Shown one piece after another: positions 46,771 to 55,700 of a stretch of 64,000 nt of DNA. Position numbers and translations under genes: made by a program. The notes beneath the pieces were generated by a model. That model was not told the DNA's origin. It made no database searches and worked only from the letters and a program-made list of their open reading frames with translations. Location of the stretch: positions 124,001 through 188,000 of the forward strand of contig NZ_FUZC01000004.1 of NCBI RefSeq assembly GCF_900168115.1, written 5' to 3'. This DNA is from Salegentibacter salinarum (lineage in GTDB: Bacteria; Bacteroidota; Bacteroidia; Flavobacteriales; Flavobacteriaceae). Numbering within the stretch: the first letter of the stretch is position 1; every line of letters begins with the position of its first letter.

Positions 46771-47262
46771 CTATTCGTAAGTCACAGTTACATCAAAAGT
46801 ACCGGTATAATTCCCAGTAGCTTGCGCAGATGCAACATTTAGAGTAGCTCCAACACCAACTGTTTGAGCGCTGCCTGTTCCTGTAGTTCTTCCTTCTGCA
46901 TCGTGCTTGAACTCATCTACGGTAATATCATCGGTGCCATTAGAAAGATCAACAGATCCCGGTAGGGTAATAGAATAACTAAAACCATCAGCTGCCGTTA
47001 CATTGAAACTTGCAGCAGTTGGAGTTGTTGAACCAATTTGAGATAAAGTAGAAGTGCTAAAATCACTATCTGTAGCCACTACTACTGTTCCCGCTTCGTT
47101 GTTAGCAACTTTACCAAAATTTAAATCTTGTTGGGATGAAATTCCGATAGGACTAACGATATCTGCAGCCGCGTTGGCAGTAGCAGTAGCAGTCTCAGCA
47201 TCTTGTGCAAAAGCATTTCCAAAAATAAGTGCAACTAGTAGGGTAAAAGTAATTTTTTTCAT
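46771..47262 (-). CDS. DUF4402-like fibre subunit B (candidate major subunit)
   Basis: A 163-residue exported protein starting at the ATG 47260-47262 (MKKITFTLLVALIFGNAFAQ). Mature sequence starts TATATANAAADIVSPI, an alternating donor-like strand before Pro-Ile, then DLNFGKV and a C-terminal strand ending FDVTVTYE with penultimate Tyr and a Gly 14 residues from the end, as in classical pilins. It is very rich in Ala, Thr and Gly and low in charge. It is followed by a strong terminator, so it should be the most abundant product of the locus, as a major pilin would be. Confidence 0.75.
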   Translation of the reverse strand: MKKITFTLLVALIFGNAFAQDAETATATANAAADIVSPIGISSQQDLNFGKVANNEAGTVVVATDSDFSTSTLSQIGSTTPTAASFNVTAADGFSYSITLPGSVDLSNGTDDITVDEFKHDAEGRTTGTGSAQTVGVGATLNVASAQATGNYTGTFDVTVTYE

Positions 47263-47438
47263 TTTGAGTATTTTTAGTTTTGATTTGGGTTTCAAAAGTT
47301 TAACAGTACAAATATGGGGGTAATCCCCTATACAAATGAAACTTATTCGACAACCAAGATAAAATACTCGTTGAAATGCACTTTCTGATAAATTTTTGAT
47401 AAAACTACATCGATATCGTTGATTTTATTGAAGAAAAT

Positions 47439-47939
47439 TTAATTGTAGTTAACCGTAATCTGTAGATCGCCTGTAGTTATATAATCTCCCGGTTTTTGGT
47501 TTGGTCTTACAATTAAACTGGCACCAACCCTAATAGTTTTACCATCACCGTTTAAACTGCTGCCATCATAATTAGTGGTGAAATCCTGAATTAACATACT
47601 TTCACTTCCGCTACTTAACCGGTGAGTTCCCTTTGGCAAACTTATCCCAAATGCAAAGTCGTTTTGTCCGGTAACTTCAAAAGTTGCTGCAGAAACATTT
47701 CCTCCTTCTGCTAAAACTAATTCCCCAGTGATAATCCTGGTATTATTTGGTGTAAGAATAACCTCTCCGCCATTTTGAGCATCAATATTTGCGAATTGCA
47801 TATTAGATGTTGTAGTAATACCTATAGGTTGAATGATTGTGGCAGAAGCTGTAAAATTTGCTGTAGCAGAGGCCTGTGAAAAGACAGGAGACATTCCTGT
47901 AAAGAGTAGAATTAAGGTTATTAAATATAATCGCGTCAT
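47439..47939 (-). CDS. DUF4402-like fibre subunit A
   Basis: A 166-residue exported protein with a signal peptide (cleavage near VFSQ, about 22). Mature sequence has SATANFTASATIIQPI, the same donor-like layout as subunits B and C, then NMQFANIDAQNGGEV and a C-terminal strand ending LQITVNYN with penultimate Tyr. It is the first gene of the locus in the direction of transcription. A 176-base spacer separates it from the start of subunit B, enough for a second promoter. An 11-bp direct repeat lies just upstream. Confidence 0.74.
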   Translation of the reverse strand: MTRLYLITLILLFTGMSPVFSQASATANFTASATIIQPIGITTTSNMQFANIDAQNGGEVILTPNNTRIITGELVLAEGGNVSAATFEVTGQNDFAFGISLPKGTHRLSSGSESMLIQDFTTNYDGSSLNGDGKTIRVGASLIVRPNQKPGDYITTGDLQITVNYN

Positions 47940-47950
47940 TAAGATAGGAA

Positions 47951-47978
47951 ATTATAAAGATTTTCGGATTATAAAGAT
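47951..47978 (-). promoter_or_regulatory. 11-bp direct repeat upstream of subunit A
   Basis: ATTATAAAGAT occurs at 47951-47961 and 47968-47978, 17 bp apart start to start (on the minus strand ATCTTTATAAT twice). Each contains a TATCTTTA-like or ATCTTTA string, so they could be tandem -7 elements or a regulator site. An exact -7 element TATATTTG (complement of 48012-48019) lies further upstream. Confidence 0.45.
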
Positions 47979-48225
47979 AGCTAAATTCCATCATTAAAAT
48001 CGATAAAATACCAAATATATCGATGAAATACTCAGTTTTTTATTTAACTTAATTTAAAAACGAAATCTCTTCTTAAATTTTATTTTTTTCACCTTAGGAG
48101 AATAGCATTGATGATTCACTAATGATAGAGAAAAATTTCTCTATCCTGAAACCGGAAATTTCATGGATTATGAAAAGAATATGTTTAATTTAGGGGATTG
48201 AAACTACCAAAAAAAAATCATATCA

Positions 48226-48642
48226 ATGAAAAACTCTTACACTACCAGCTTAAATCTTCAAAATACAGATTTTGGCTTGCTACTATTTAGAATATTTATT
48301 TCAGGACTAATCCTTACACACGGGGTACCAAAGCTCATTACCTTTTTTGGCAGCGAAGAAATAGCCTTTGCAGATCCAATAGGTTTGGGTGAAACCGTGA
48401 CCTTTACATTTGCTGTTTTTGCAGAATTTGTTTGTGCAATACTAATACTACTAGGCTGGGCTACCCGTTTTGCTGCAATTCCCTTAATTATTACTATGGC
48501 AGTGGCAGCCATTATTGTTCACTGGACCGATGGATTTGGTCGCCAGGAATTACCTTTATTATATATGGGCGGATTTCTCTTACTTTTCTTTACCGGTGCC
48601 GGTAAATTCTCCCTGGATTATTATCTTTTAAAGAAAAAATAA
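48226..48642 (+). CDS. DoxX-family membrane protein
   Basis: A 138-residue, four-helix integral membrane protein of the DoxX/SURF4 group. It contains RIFISGLILTHGVPKLITFF and a later helix pair with FAVFAEFVCAILILLGW and TRFAAIPLIITMAV, the pattern of this family. Some members take part in quinone- or thiol-linked redox reactions; others have no assigned role. Its stop overlaps the start of the amidohydrolase by one base, so the two were probably an operon. Confidence 0.88.
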   Translation: MKNSYTTSLNLQNTDFGLLLFRIFISGLILTHGVPKLITFFGSEEIAFADPIGLGETVTFTFAVFAEFVCAILILLGWATRFAAIPLIITMAVAAIIVHWTDGFGRQELPLLYMGGFLLLFFTGAGKFSLDYYLLKKK

Positions 48643-50039
48643 TGAAAAGCGAGCGTCGGGATTTTTTAAAGAAAACCGGGTTGTTAGGCATCGGCGGATT
48701 TATCAATCCGTTTTATGTTTTTTCTGAAAATCAACAAAAACGCTTTCAGTTTGAGCAAAATTCCTATTTAATTAAAGATGCCAGCATTCTTAGCATGGAT
48801 GAAGAAATCGGCGATTTTAATTCTGCCGATGTTCTTATTGATAAAGGAAAAATAGCAAAGCTGGGTAAAAATATTGAAGCTCCCTCAAACACTGAAACAA
48901 TAAATGCTGAAGGCGGAATTTTAATTCCCGGCCTTATAGATTGTCATTGGCATTTATGGACATCCTTATTAAGAAGTATGTCCGGGGATTCTCCTAACGA
49001 AGGCTATTTTAAAATGACGGCGAGATATTCCAGGTTGTACACGCCGGAAGATATGGAATTAGCCGCAAATTATGCTATTGCTGAAGCAATTCATTCGGGG
49101 ATCACCTGTATAAGCGATTATAATCACAATGCCAGGAGCACAGAATTTGTACAAGCCAGTTTTGACGCAATGGCCGCAATGGGAATTCGTGGCCACGTTA
49201 GTTATGGAACCTATCGCGATATGCCTGGAAGCCAGCCCACAGATTTTAAAGAAATTAATGGGTTAAAACAGCTTATAGAGTCAGATTCAAAATATAAAGA
49301 CATTAGCCTGGGATTGGGTTCGCGCTCTGCGAATTATAAAGATATTAAAGAAGACTGGAATCGTGCCAGGGATTTGGACTTAAGAATTACCATCCACGCA
49401 AGTTCAAACGAGAGTCAGAAAGGTCAGATAGCCTCACTTTTTAAAAAAGGTCTTTTAGCTGAAGATGTCAATATTATTCATGGAAATGCGATAACCCCGG
49501 AAGAAATTAAAATACTTGAAGAAACCGGTGCAAGTATCACCATGACGCCGTATTCTGAAATGCGCATTGGGTACGGACTTCCTTAAATTAATGAGCTGTA
49601 TGAAGCTAGTATTAATTGCTGTGTAGGTATGGATACTACCGCTTTAACCGGTAACGCTCATTTACTTGATACTTTAAAATTGCTCCAGAACCTCGCAAAT
49701 GCAAATGCTAAGGATGAATTTCACATGCATCCAAAGGAGCTTTTAAAAATGGCGACGATGAATGGAGCTAAAAATTTGGGTATAGAAAAAGAAACAGGTT
49801 CTATTACCCCGGGAAAAAGTGCCGATTTAGTTTTACTCAAAAAATCTGATATTAATTTTTCTACCGGGAATAAACCTTATCATCTGGTAATTGAGGCCGC
49901 ACTGCCTGATAACATTAATATGGTCATGGCAAAAGGAAAGATATTGAAGTACGACGGGAAACTTACGGGTATAAATGCCAGCAACTTAATAAACCAGGCT
50001 AAAAATCGTTTTGCAGAAATGGAAAAAGAAATTAATTAA
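48642..50039 (+). pseudogene. Tat-type amidohydrolase interrupted by one in-frame TAA
   Basis: The first part (codons 1-314) has a twin-arginine signal (RRDFLK), the metal pair CHWH (GLIDCHWHLW), TIHASS and IIHGNAITPEE. At 49584-49586 a single TAA interrupts the frame. The same frame then continues without further stops (INELYEASINC onward) to 50039 and supplies the last metal ligand region MDTTALTGNAH. An intact protein would be 465 residues, similar to atrazine hydrolase/cytosine deaminase-type amidohydrolases with an export signal. A C-to-T change in a CAA codon would explain the stop. A sequencing error, a true pseudogene or read-through are all possible. The second part could in principle start at ATG 49629, but it would be inactive alone. 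Confidence 0.85.
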
Positions 50040-50080
50040 AAACCTTCCTAAAATGATATAAAATAACAGGAAGGTTTTTT
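50038..50080 (+). terminator. Terminator after the amidohydrolase
   Basis: AAAAACCTTCCT (50038-50049) pairs with AGGAAGGTTTTTT (50068-50080). The stem overlaps the last two bases of the stop codon. Confidence 0.85.
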
Positions 50081-50143
50081 GATTCTTTTTTACAAGATAA
50101 TCCGAGATTTATTAAGTTTTGTTCCGAATTAGTTTAAAACAAA

Positions 50144-50443
50144 CTAATTATCCTTTGTAGTATCAGGATCGGGTATATCATCCAGGTCTCGATTTTTCCT
50201 TTCGGTTCCTTTTTTATTAAACTGGTAATTTTCTTCATCTACCAATTTATCCTTATCGTTTTTGGCAGTTTGGTTACTACTACCAGGAATATCTAAATTA
50301 TCGGCGGTAAAATCTACCGGTTTTTCCCTGTCTAATTCTTTATCCTGACCTTTATTCATGCTTCGGCCTTTTTCATTTAAGGCTTGTTTATCTTCAGCAG
50401 TAACATCGGAATTATACTTTTTCTTTTCTTCTTGCTTACTCAT
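50144..50443 (-). CDS. Small highly charged hypothetical protein
   Basis: A 99-residue hydrophilic protein rich in Lys, Asp and Glu, with no hydrophobic segment and no signal peptide. It looks largely disordered. Similar short charged proteins are common in Flavobacteriia, but I know no function. It is followed by the amidohydrolase terminator in the convergent direction and lies downstream of the OmpA-family gene on the same strand, separated from it by a terminator. Confidence 0.7.
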   Translation of the reverse strand: MSKQEEKKKYNSDVTAEDKQALNEKGRSMNKGQDKELDREKPVDFTADNLDIPGSSNQTAKNDKDKLVDEENYQFNKKGTERKNRDLDDIPDPDTTKDN

Positions 50444-50502
50444 ATCTCTATTTTTCTTTTAAATTAAGAAAAAGGAGGGAGCCTTCAGGTTAAAAACTGG
50501 TT

Positions 50503-50542
50503 AAAATAAAAAGGCCTAAAAAGAATTTAATCTTTTTAGGCC
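50503..50542 (-). terminator. Terminator of the OmpA-family gene
   Basis: The 12-bp perfect stem GGCCTAAAAAGA (50513-50524) / TCTTTTTAGGCC (50531-50542) is followed on the minus strand by a T-rich run (50503-50512). Confidence 0.9.
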
Positions 50543-50566
50543 AGTAATAATTGGAAATACGGTTGA

Positions 50567-51394
50567 TTATTCAGATTCCAACATTGCAAAGAATTTATCC
50601 AGGTTAGGTATAATTACAATCCTGGTTCTTCTGTTTTTTGCTCTACTATCGTTATCCACATTATCAACTAATGGCTGGTAGCTACTTCTACCGGCAGCGA
50701 TAAGCTTCTCTGGTGCAACATCATACTTATCCTGAAGTAAACGAACAATTGAAGTTGCTCTTCTTACACTAAGATCCCAGTTATCCTGGATGTAAGATCC
50801 TTCTACCATAGTACGATCGTCGGTATGCCCTTCAATCATTACTTCCATTGCAGGCTCAGAGTTTATAACTTCAGCAAGCTTTTTAAGCAAAGGTTGTGCG
50901 TTGTTAGATACACGGTAGCTTCCGCTTCCAAACAATAATTTATCTGAAACATTGATCATTACTACAGTTTCATCTACAGTAATATCAATATCTGCATCGT
51001 CAGATCCTTCAGAAATATTAGCTTTTAAATTATGAGAAACCGCAAGGTTAATAGAATCTTCTAAAGTTTCGGCACCCGCTACTTTTTCCGGATCCATTTT
51101 TGCGATTGTGGCCCGCATTTGGGCCTTATTATTATTAGACATCACGGTAAGATCGTTCATCTCCATCTTACTATCGTTTTCTTCGCGTAAAGAATTTATT
51201 TTTGAGTTGTAATCTGCAACGCGTTCTTCTATACGGGCAAATTTTTCTTCAATTTCCTCTTTTTCTACCTGAGTTTTTTGCAAGGTGCTACGGGTATCGT
51301 TTAGTTCCTCTTCTAAAGTAACATACTTTTTCTTTGAAACGCACGAGCTTAGCATTGTTGCGGCTAAAACGGTTACGGCGATTGTTCTTTTCAT
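50567..51394 (-). CDS. OmpA-family peptidoglycan-binding lipoprotein
   Basis: A 275-residue lipoprotein (lipobox LSSC, Cys18) with a coiled coil (about 25-90) and a C-terminal OmpA/MotB domain (about 150-265). The peptidoglycan-binding motif is seen as IEGHTDDRTMVEGSYIQDNW followed by LSVRRATSIVRLL. It ties the outer membrane to the cell wall. This layout (lipobox, coiled coil, OmpA domain) occurs in many Flavobacteriia as a structural protein. It seems to be transcribed alone. Confidence 0.9.
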   Translation of the reverse strand: MKRTIAVTVLAATMLSSCVSKKKYVTLEEELNDTRSTLQKTQVEKEEIEEKFARIEERVADYNSKINSLREENDSKMEMNDLTVMSNNNKAQMRATIAKMDPEKVAGAETLEDSINLAVSHNLKANISEGSDDADIDITVDETVVMINVSDKLLFGSGSYRVSNNAQPLLKKLAEVINSEPAMEVMIEGHTDDRTMVEGSYIQDNWDLSVRRATSIVRLLQDKYDVAPEKLIAAGRSSYQPLVDNVDNDSRAKNRRTRIVIIPNLDKFFAMLESE

Positions 51395-51780
51395 ATTTCG
51401 GATTTTTAAGTTTAAGCCTTTATAATTTAGAGATTTGGTTTTTTCGTAAGGCTTGTTGGTATGGGGCGAGAATCATACCAAATTGGTAAAGTAGTTGATA
51501 GCATAAATATGGTGATGCCCCGGTGATCTTTTTAACTTCTCATTTTATGAGACTTAGAAAGCCTTGTTAAGGTGAAATTAACTTTTTAGAACGGTTTTTG
51601 AATATAATTTCTATCGATGAAACCTGTGGAATTCTATTAAAATCTGTGGTAAAATTACACACCTTTTTGAAGGTGAAAAGGTCGGACCTGTCCCATTCCT
51701 TTCAGGCTTAAATGACTTGACTACAATAACTTGAGATTGCTTGTGCTTAAATATTCATACTAATTTAAAAATGGGGAATT
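51395..51780. other. 386-base spacer with weak signals only
   Basis: There is no open frame of note. It holds the promoter region of the OmpA-family gene, the palindrome AGGTC-g-GACCT at 51679-51689, and a weak promoter for the following lipoprotein (TTG 51741-51743, 17-base spacer, TAATTTAA 51761-51768). I see no RNA gene in it. Confidence 0.5.
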
Positions 51781-52632
51781 ATGAAAAATTCAAAAATTTT
51801 TTACCGGTTGTTTTTCGCGTTACTGCTAGCTTTTAGTTTATCGGCTTGTAGTAATGACGACGATGTAGATGAAGGAGATGACGTAACTGATGATCTTACA
51901 GATGATATAAATGGATCTGACGACGACGATGGGAATGGAGATGGCGATGGTGAGCCAGATCCTGATGCAGCGGCTGTTTTTGTTTTTATAGATGAAGAAA
52001 GTATAGATAACGGAAATGAACCAAATGATTTCTCTGAAACAGATGTGAATGATGATATTTCTGAAATTGGCCAGAGAGAAGTGCTCGCATATTTTAATGA
52101 AAATCCCGGGGAAGAAATCACACTTTATACCGGCCAAACCGGGGACGAAGCCTGGTTTGTTTTAAAGGAAATTCCGGGTTCCTGGAATGAAGCCGGGCCA
52201 AATGAAAATGGCGCGAGAAATTTCCTTGAAGCCGGTCCCGGCTTGGGCCAGGACCAAACTGAAGATCTTCTAGATGAAATTTCCGATATAACGCCACTTA
52301 GGGCCACCGGCTTGTCAATGTTAACTGGTCAAACCATTATTGCCGTAGTTTATGATAGTGATATCAGTATTAATTACGATCCTTTAGAAGGAAATTTACA
52401 GGGAGAAAACCTTGGGGTAGTGGCTTTTGAAGTATTAAACGTTACCGAAAGGACAGATGGTTCATCTTCAGCTCTTCCTTCTGTAAATATTAGGATTTTA
52501 GATTATACAGCAGTTGAAGCGCTTGAATTGAACTTATTTAGCAACGCCCCGATGCCCGAATCTTCTTCAGAACCTGAAGATACCACTCCGCCAGACACGA
52601 TTCCAGATATTGAATTAAGTCCCGCTGAATAA
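51781..52632 (+). CDS. Acidic lipoprotein of unknown function
   Basis: A 283-residue lipoprotein with lipobox LSAC (Cys23), followed by a long Asp/Glu/Gly-rich stretch (about 25-65) that may bind divalent cations or be disordered. A globular part (about 65-245) contains AVFVFIDEESIDNG and a later hydrophobic strand pair. The C terminus is again Pro/Glu-rich. No family is recognised. It is transcribed alone, upstream of tamB in the same direction with an 84-base gap. Confidence 0.75.
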   Translation: MKNSKIFYRLFFALLLAFSLSACSNDDDVDEGDDVTDDLTDDINGSDDDDGNGDGDGEPDPDAAAVFVFIDEESIDNGNEPNDFSETDVNDDISEIGQREVLAYFNENPGEEITLYTGQTGDEAWFVLKEIPGSWNEAGPNENGARNFLEAGPGLGQDQTEDLLDEISDITPLRATGLSMLTGQTIIAVVYDSDISINYDPLEGNLQGENLGVVAFEVLNVTERTDGSSSALPSVNIRILDYTAVEALELNLFSNAPMPESSSEPEDTTPPDTIPDIELSPAE

Positions 52633-52716
52633 TGCTTTATTAACTAAACCTTAAGCCTAAAAACTTCATTTTATTATAAGAATACAATAAATTTGAAGTT
52701 CTAGCGATCACGGGAT

Positions 52717-55700
52717 TTGGAAAAAGAAAAAAAGAAGAAGAAAAAAAGATACCGTATATTAAGGATCCTCGCAAAATTCTTTGCGGGGCTCTTTATTTTT
52801 ATAATACTTTTACTGCTATTTATTAGAAGTCCCTGGGGCCAGGACATTATAAAAGAACAAGTTGTTAAGAATATTTCGAGTAAAACTAATACCGAAATTA
52901 GCCTCGATAAACTCTTTATAACCTTTGGTGGAAACATCCAACTCGATGGTCTTTATCTCGAAGATAAAGAAGGAGACACCCTGGTATATTCAAAATCCCT
53001 GGAGGCCGATATTCCTATTTGGCCCATTATTCAGGGAAATGCAATAAGTATAGATAATTTAGACTGGGAAGGCTTAAAAGCCAATATTACCCGTAAAGAT
53101 TCTATTGAAGGTTTTAATTACGAATTTTTAATGGAAGCCTTCGCGGCAAATTCTACTCAACAAAGCCAAACCGCTACAGCCCAAGATACTACTGCTACGC
53201 AGGAAATAAATATTGGCGATTTAAATTTTAAAGATTTCGACATCACTTTTAAAGATGACGTTATGGGAATTGACACCCAGGTTAACTTTGAGGAGCTCAT
53301 CCTGGAATTGGAAAAAACCGATCTTAAAAAGATGGATTTTCGTGCAAGTAATGCCAGTATAACTAACGCACAAATAGATTATACTCAAAACAAACCCTTT
53401 CCAGAACCCGAAAATGAGGAACCGGCACCTATGCCTTATTTAGTGGTAGATAATTTTAACCTGCAAAATGTGCAAGCAAATTATAATTCCATTCCTGATG
53501 GAATTAATTCAAATCTTGATATCAATGAATTTTTAGCCGAAGTTCCATTGATGGATCTTAAAGGTCAGGAGATTGAGGTAAATAGTGTTGCGCTGAATAA
53601 TTCTGATATTAAAGTTGAAATGAAAACTTTAGAAAAAACTCAGGATTCTACCACAACCGAGGATTCTGCGTTTAGCTGGCCAAACTGGAAAGTTACCGTA
53701 AACGAAATCAATTTTTCTGAAAATCATTTAAGCTATTTAGTAGATGATGCCGAGCCTAAACAGGGGAATTTTAATCCTGAAGCTCTGGTACTTGATTCTC
53801 TTAATTTTAATGCCAATAATTTGTTTTTAAAAAATCAAAATGCAGGGGCAGAGGTTGCTGCCTTAAATTTTAAGGAAGCTTCAGGGATAAATTTGAAACA
53901 GCTGAATTTCAACTTAAACCTTGGAGAAACGCAATTAAGCCTTTCAGACTTAACATTAGCTTTAAATGAAAATCAATTAGGAGGTGAGGCTACTTTGCAA
54001 TACAATTCCATTCAGGAATTGATTGATAATTCTGAAACCGCAGAGCTTGCCTTAGATTTACCCACTATTTCAGTAGATGTAAAAGATGCCTTCAGATTTC
54101 AACCAGATTTGAGATCTAATCCTTATATGAAGGAATTAAGCACAAATAAAGTGTCAGGAAATCTTCTGGCTTCAGGAAAACTTTCGGCTATAGATATTTC
54201 ACGTGCCAATTTTAGATGGAAAAACACTTCATTTTCAGCCAACGGAAATATTTACAACGCTACCGATCCCGATAATATTCGGTTTAATATTCCGCGTTTT
54301 AATGCAAAATCCCGAAAATCAGATCTCACCGGTTTTGTTAGCGAAAAAGACCTGGGGATTAGTATTCCTGAAAATATTCAGCTTAGCGGAAATTTTGAAG
54401 GAGGCCTGGAAGACCTTTCAACAAAAGCACTTTTACAAACTTCAGAAGGTGATATTCTCATAGACGGGAACTTCTCGAACCAGGAAGAAATCGTTTTTGA
54501 AGGAATAATGACTTCTGAAAAACTTCAACTTGGAAATATTTTACAAAATGAAAGCCTGGGCGCTCTGGATATTGAAATTGAAACTTCCGGGAAAGGAAGT
54601 ACCATAAACACACTTGATGCTACCCTTGATGCGACAATCACTTCATTTGCTTATAATAATTATGAGATAAAAGATCTTAATATTACGGGAGATATTGAAA
54701 ACGGAAGCGGAAACATTACCTCAAGTTATAAAGACGATAATTTAGAACTGGCGTTAAACTCACAGGTAGAGTTGGATTCGGTTAAACCCAGGGCAAACCT
54801 TAATTTAGACCTAAAAGGAGCCAGGTTACAGGAGCTGGGACTAGCTTCCCGCGATATTCGGCTAGCCTTTAAACTCGCCGCTCAGTATGAGGGAAATGCA
54901 GAAGAATATGAAACCTATGCCGATATTAAAGATGCAGTGGTAGTTTATGATAATAATACCTATCTCCCCGGCGATTTAAGTGCTCACGCTTTTGTGCGTA
55001 CCGATTCTACTTCGCTGCAAATTAGTAACAAGATTTTGGAACTCGATTTGAAGTCGAATGCCGATCCTGTAGATTTTTCTAATGCATTAAACCGTCATTA
55101 CGAATCTTATTTTACCGAGGTAGATCCTTTAGATACCGTCCAAAAACCGGTGAATTTAAAATTGAGGGGCACCATAATGGATGACCCCGTTTTAAGCGAA
55201 GTTTTTTTATCTAATTTAGAAGATTTAGATACCATTCATATCGAAGCCGATTTTAATGAAAAAGAGCGAAAACTCGACGCCCTGGTAAGTTTGCCGTATA
55301 TTAATTATTATAGCAGTGAGATTGACAGCTTGGAATTCAGCTTAAATTCAGATCCCGATAATTTTGATTTTAACCTTGGATTTAATGCGATTAATTCAGG
55401 CCCAATCGCGATTCAAAAAACTGATTTTCACGGAAGTCTAACGGCTGATAAACTTTTCCTTGATTTCACTTCCATGCAAGACGAAGAACGTTTAATACAT
55501 ATGGCTTCAGAAATCACGAAACCGGGAGACAGCCTTAAATTTCATATAAATCCTGAAGATTTAATATTAAATAAAAAAAAGTGGAATATCGCTGCTGATA
55601 ATGAAATGATTGTTTACGAACAGGAAATTACTGCGAATAATTTCAGGTTAACCCGAAATAACCAGGAGATGCTGTTAAGCAGTGAACTTTCTTATTCCGA

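Noticed and set aside
47263-47295. 11-residue extension of subunit B
   Set aside because: The signal peptide begins at the ATG 47260-47262; the added part is only basic.
37015-47939. FimA/Mfa type V pilus locus
   Set aside because: None of the proteins has the lipoprotein-processed FimA layout, and a usher and a PapD-like chaperone are present, which type V pili lack.
48012-48025. ATCGAT strings shared by the leaders of subunits A and B and by 51613-51618
   Set aside because: A six-base palindrome is expected by chance in AT-rich DNA, and spacing and context differ.
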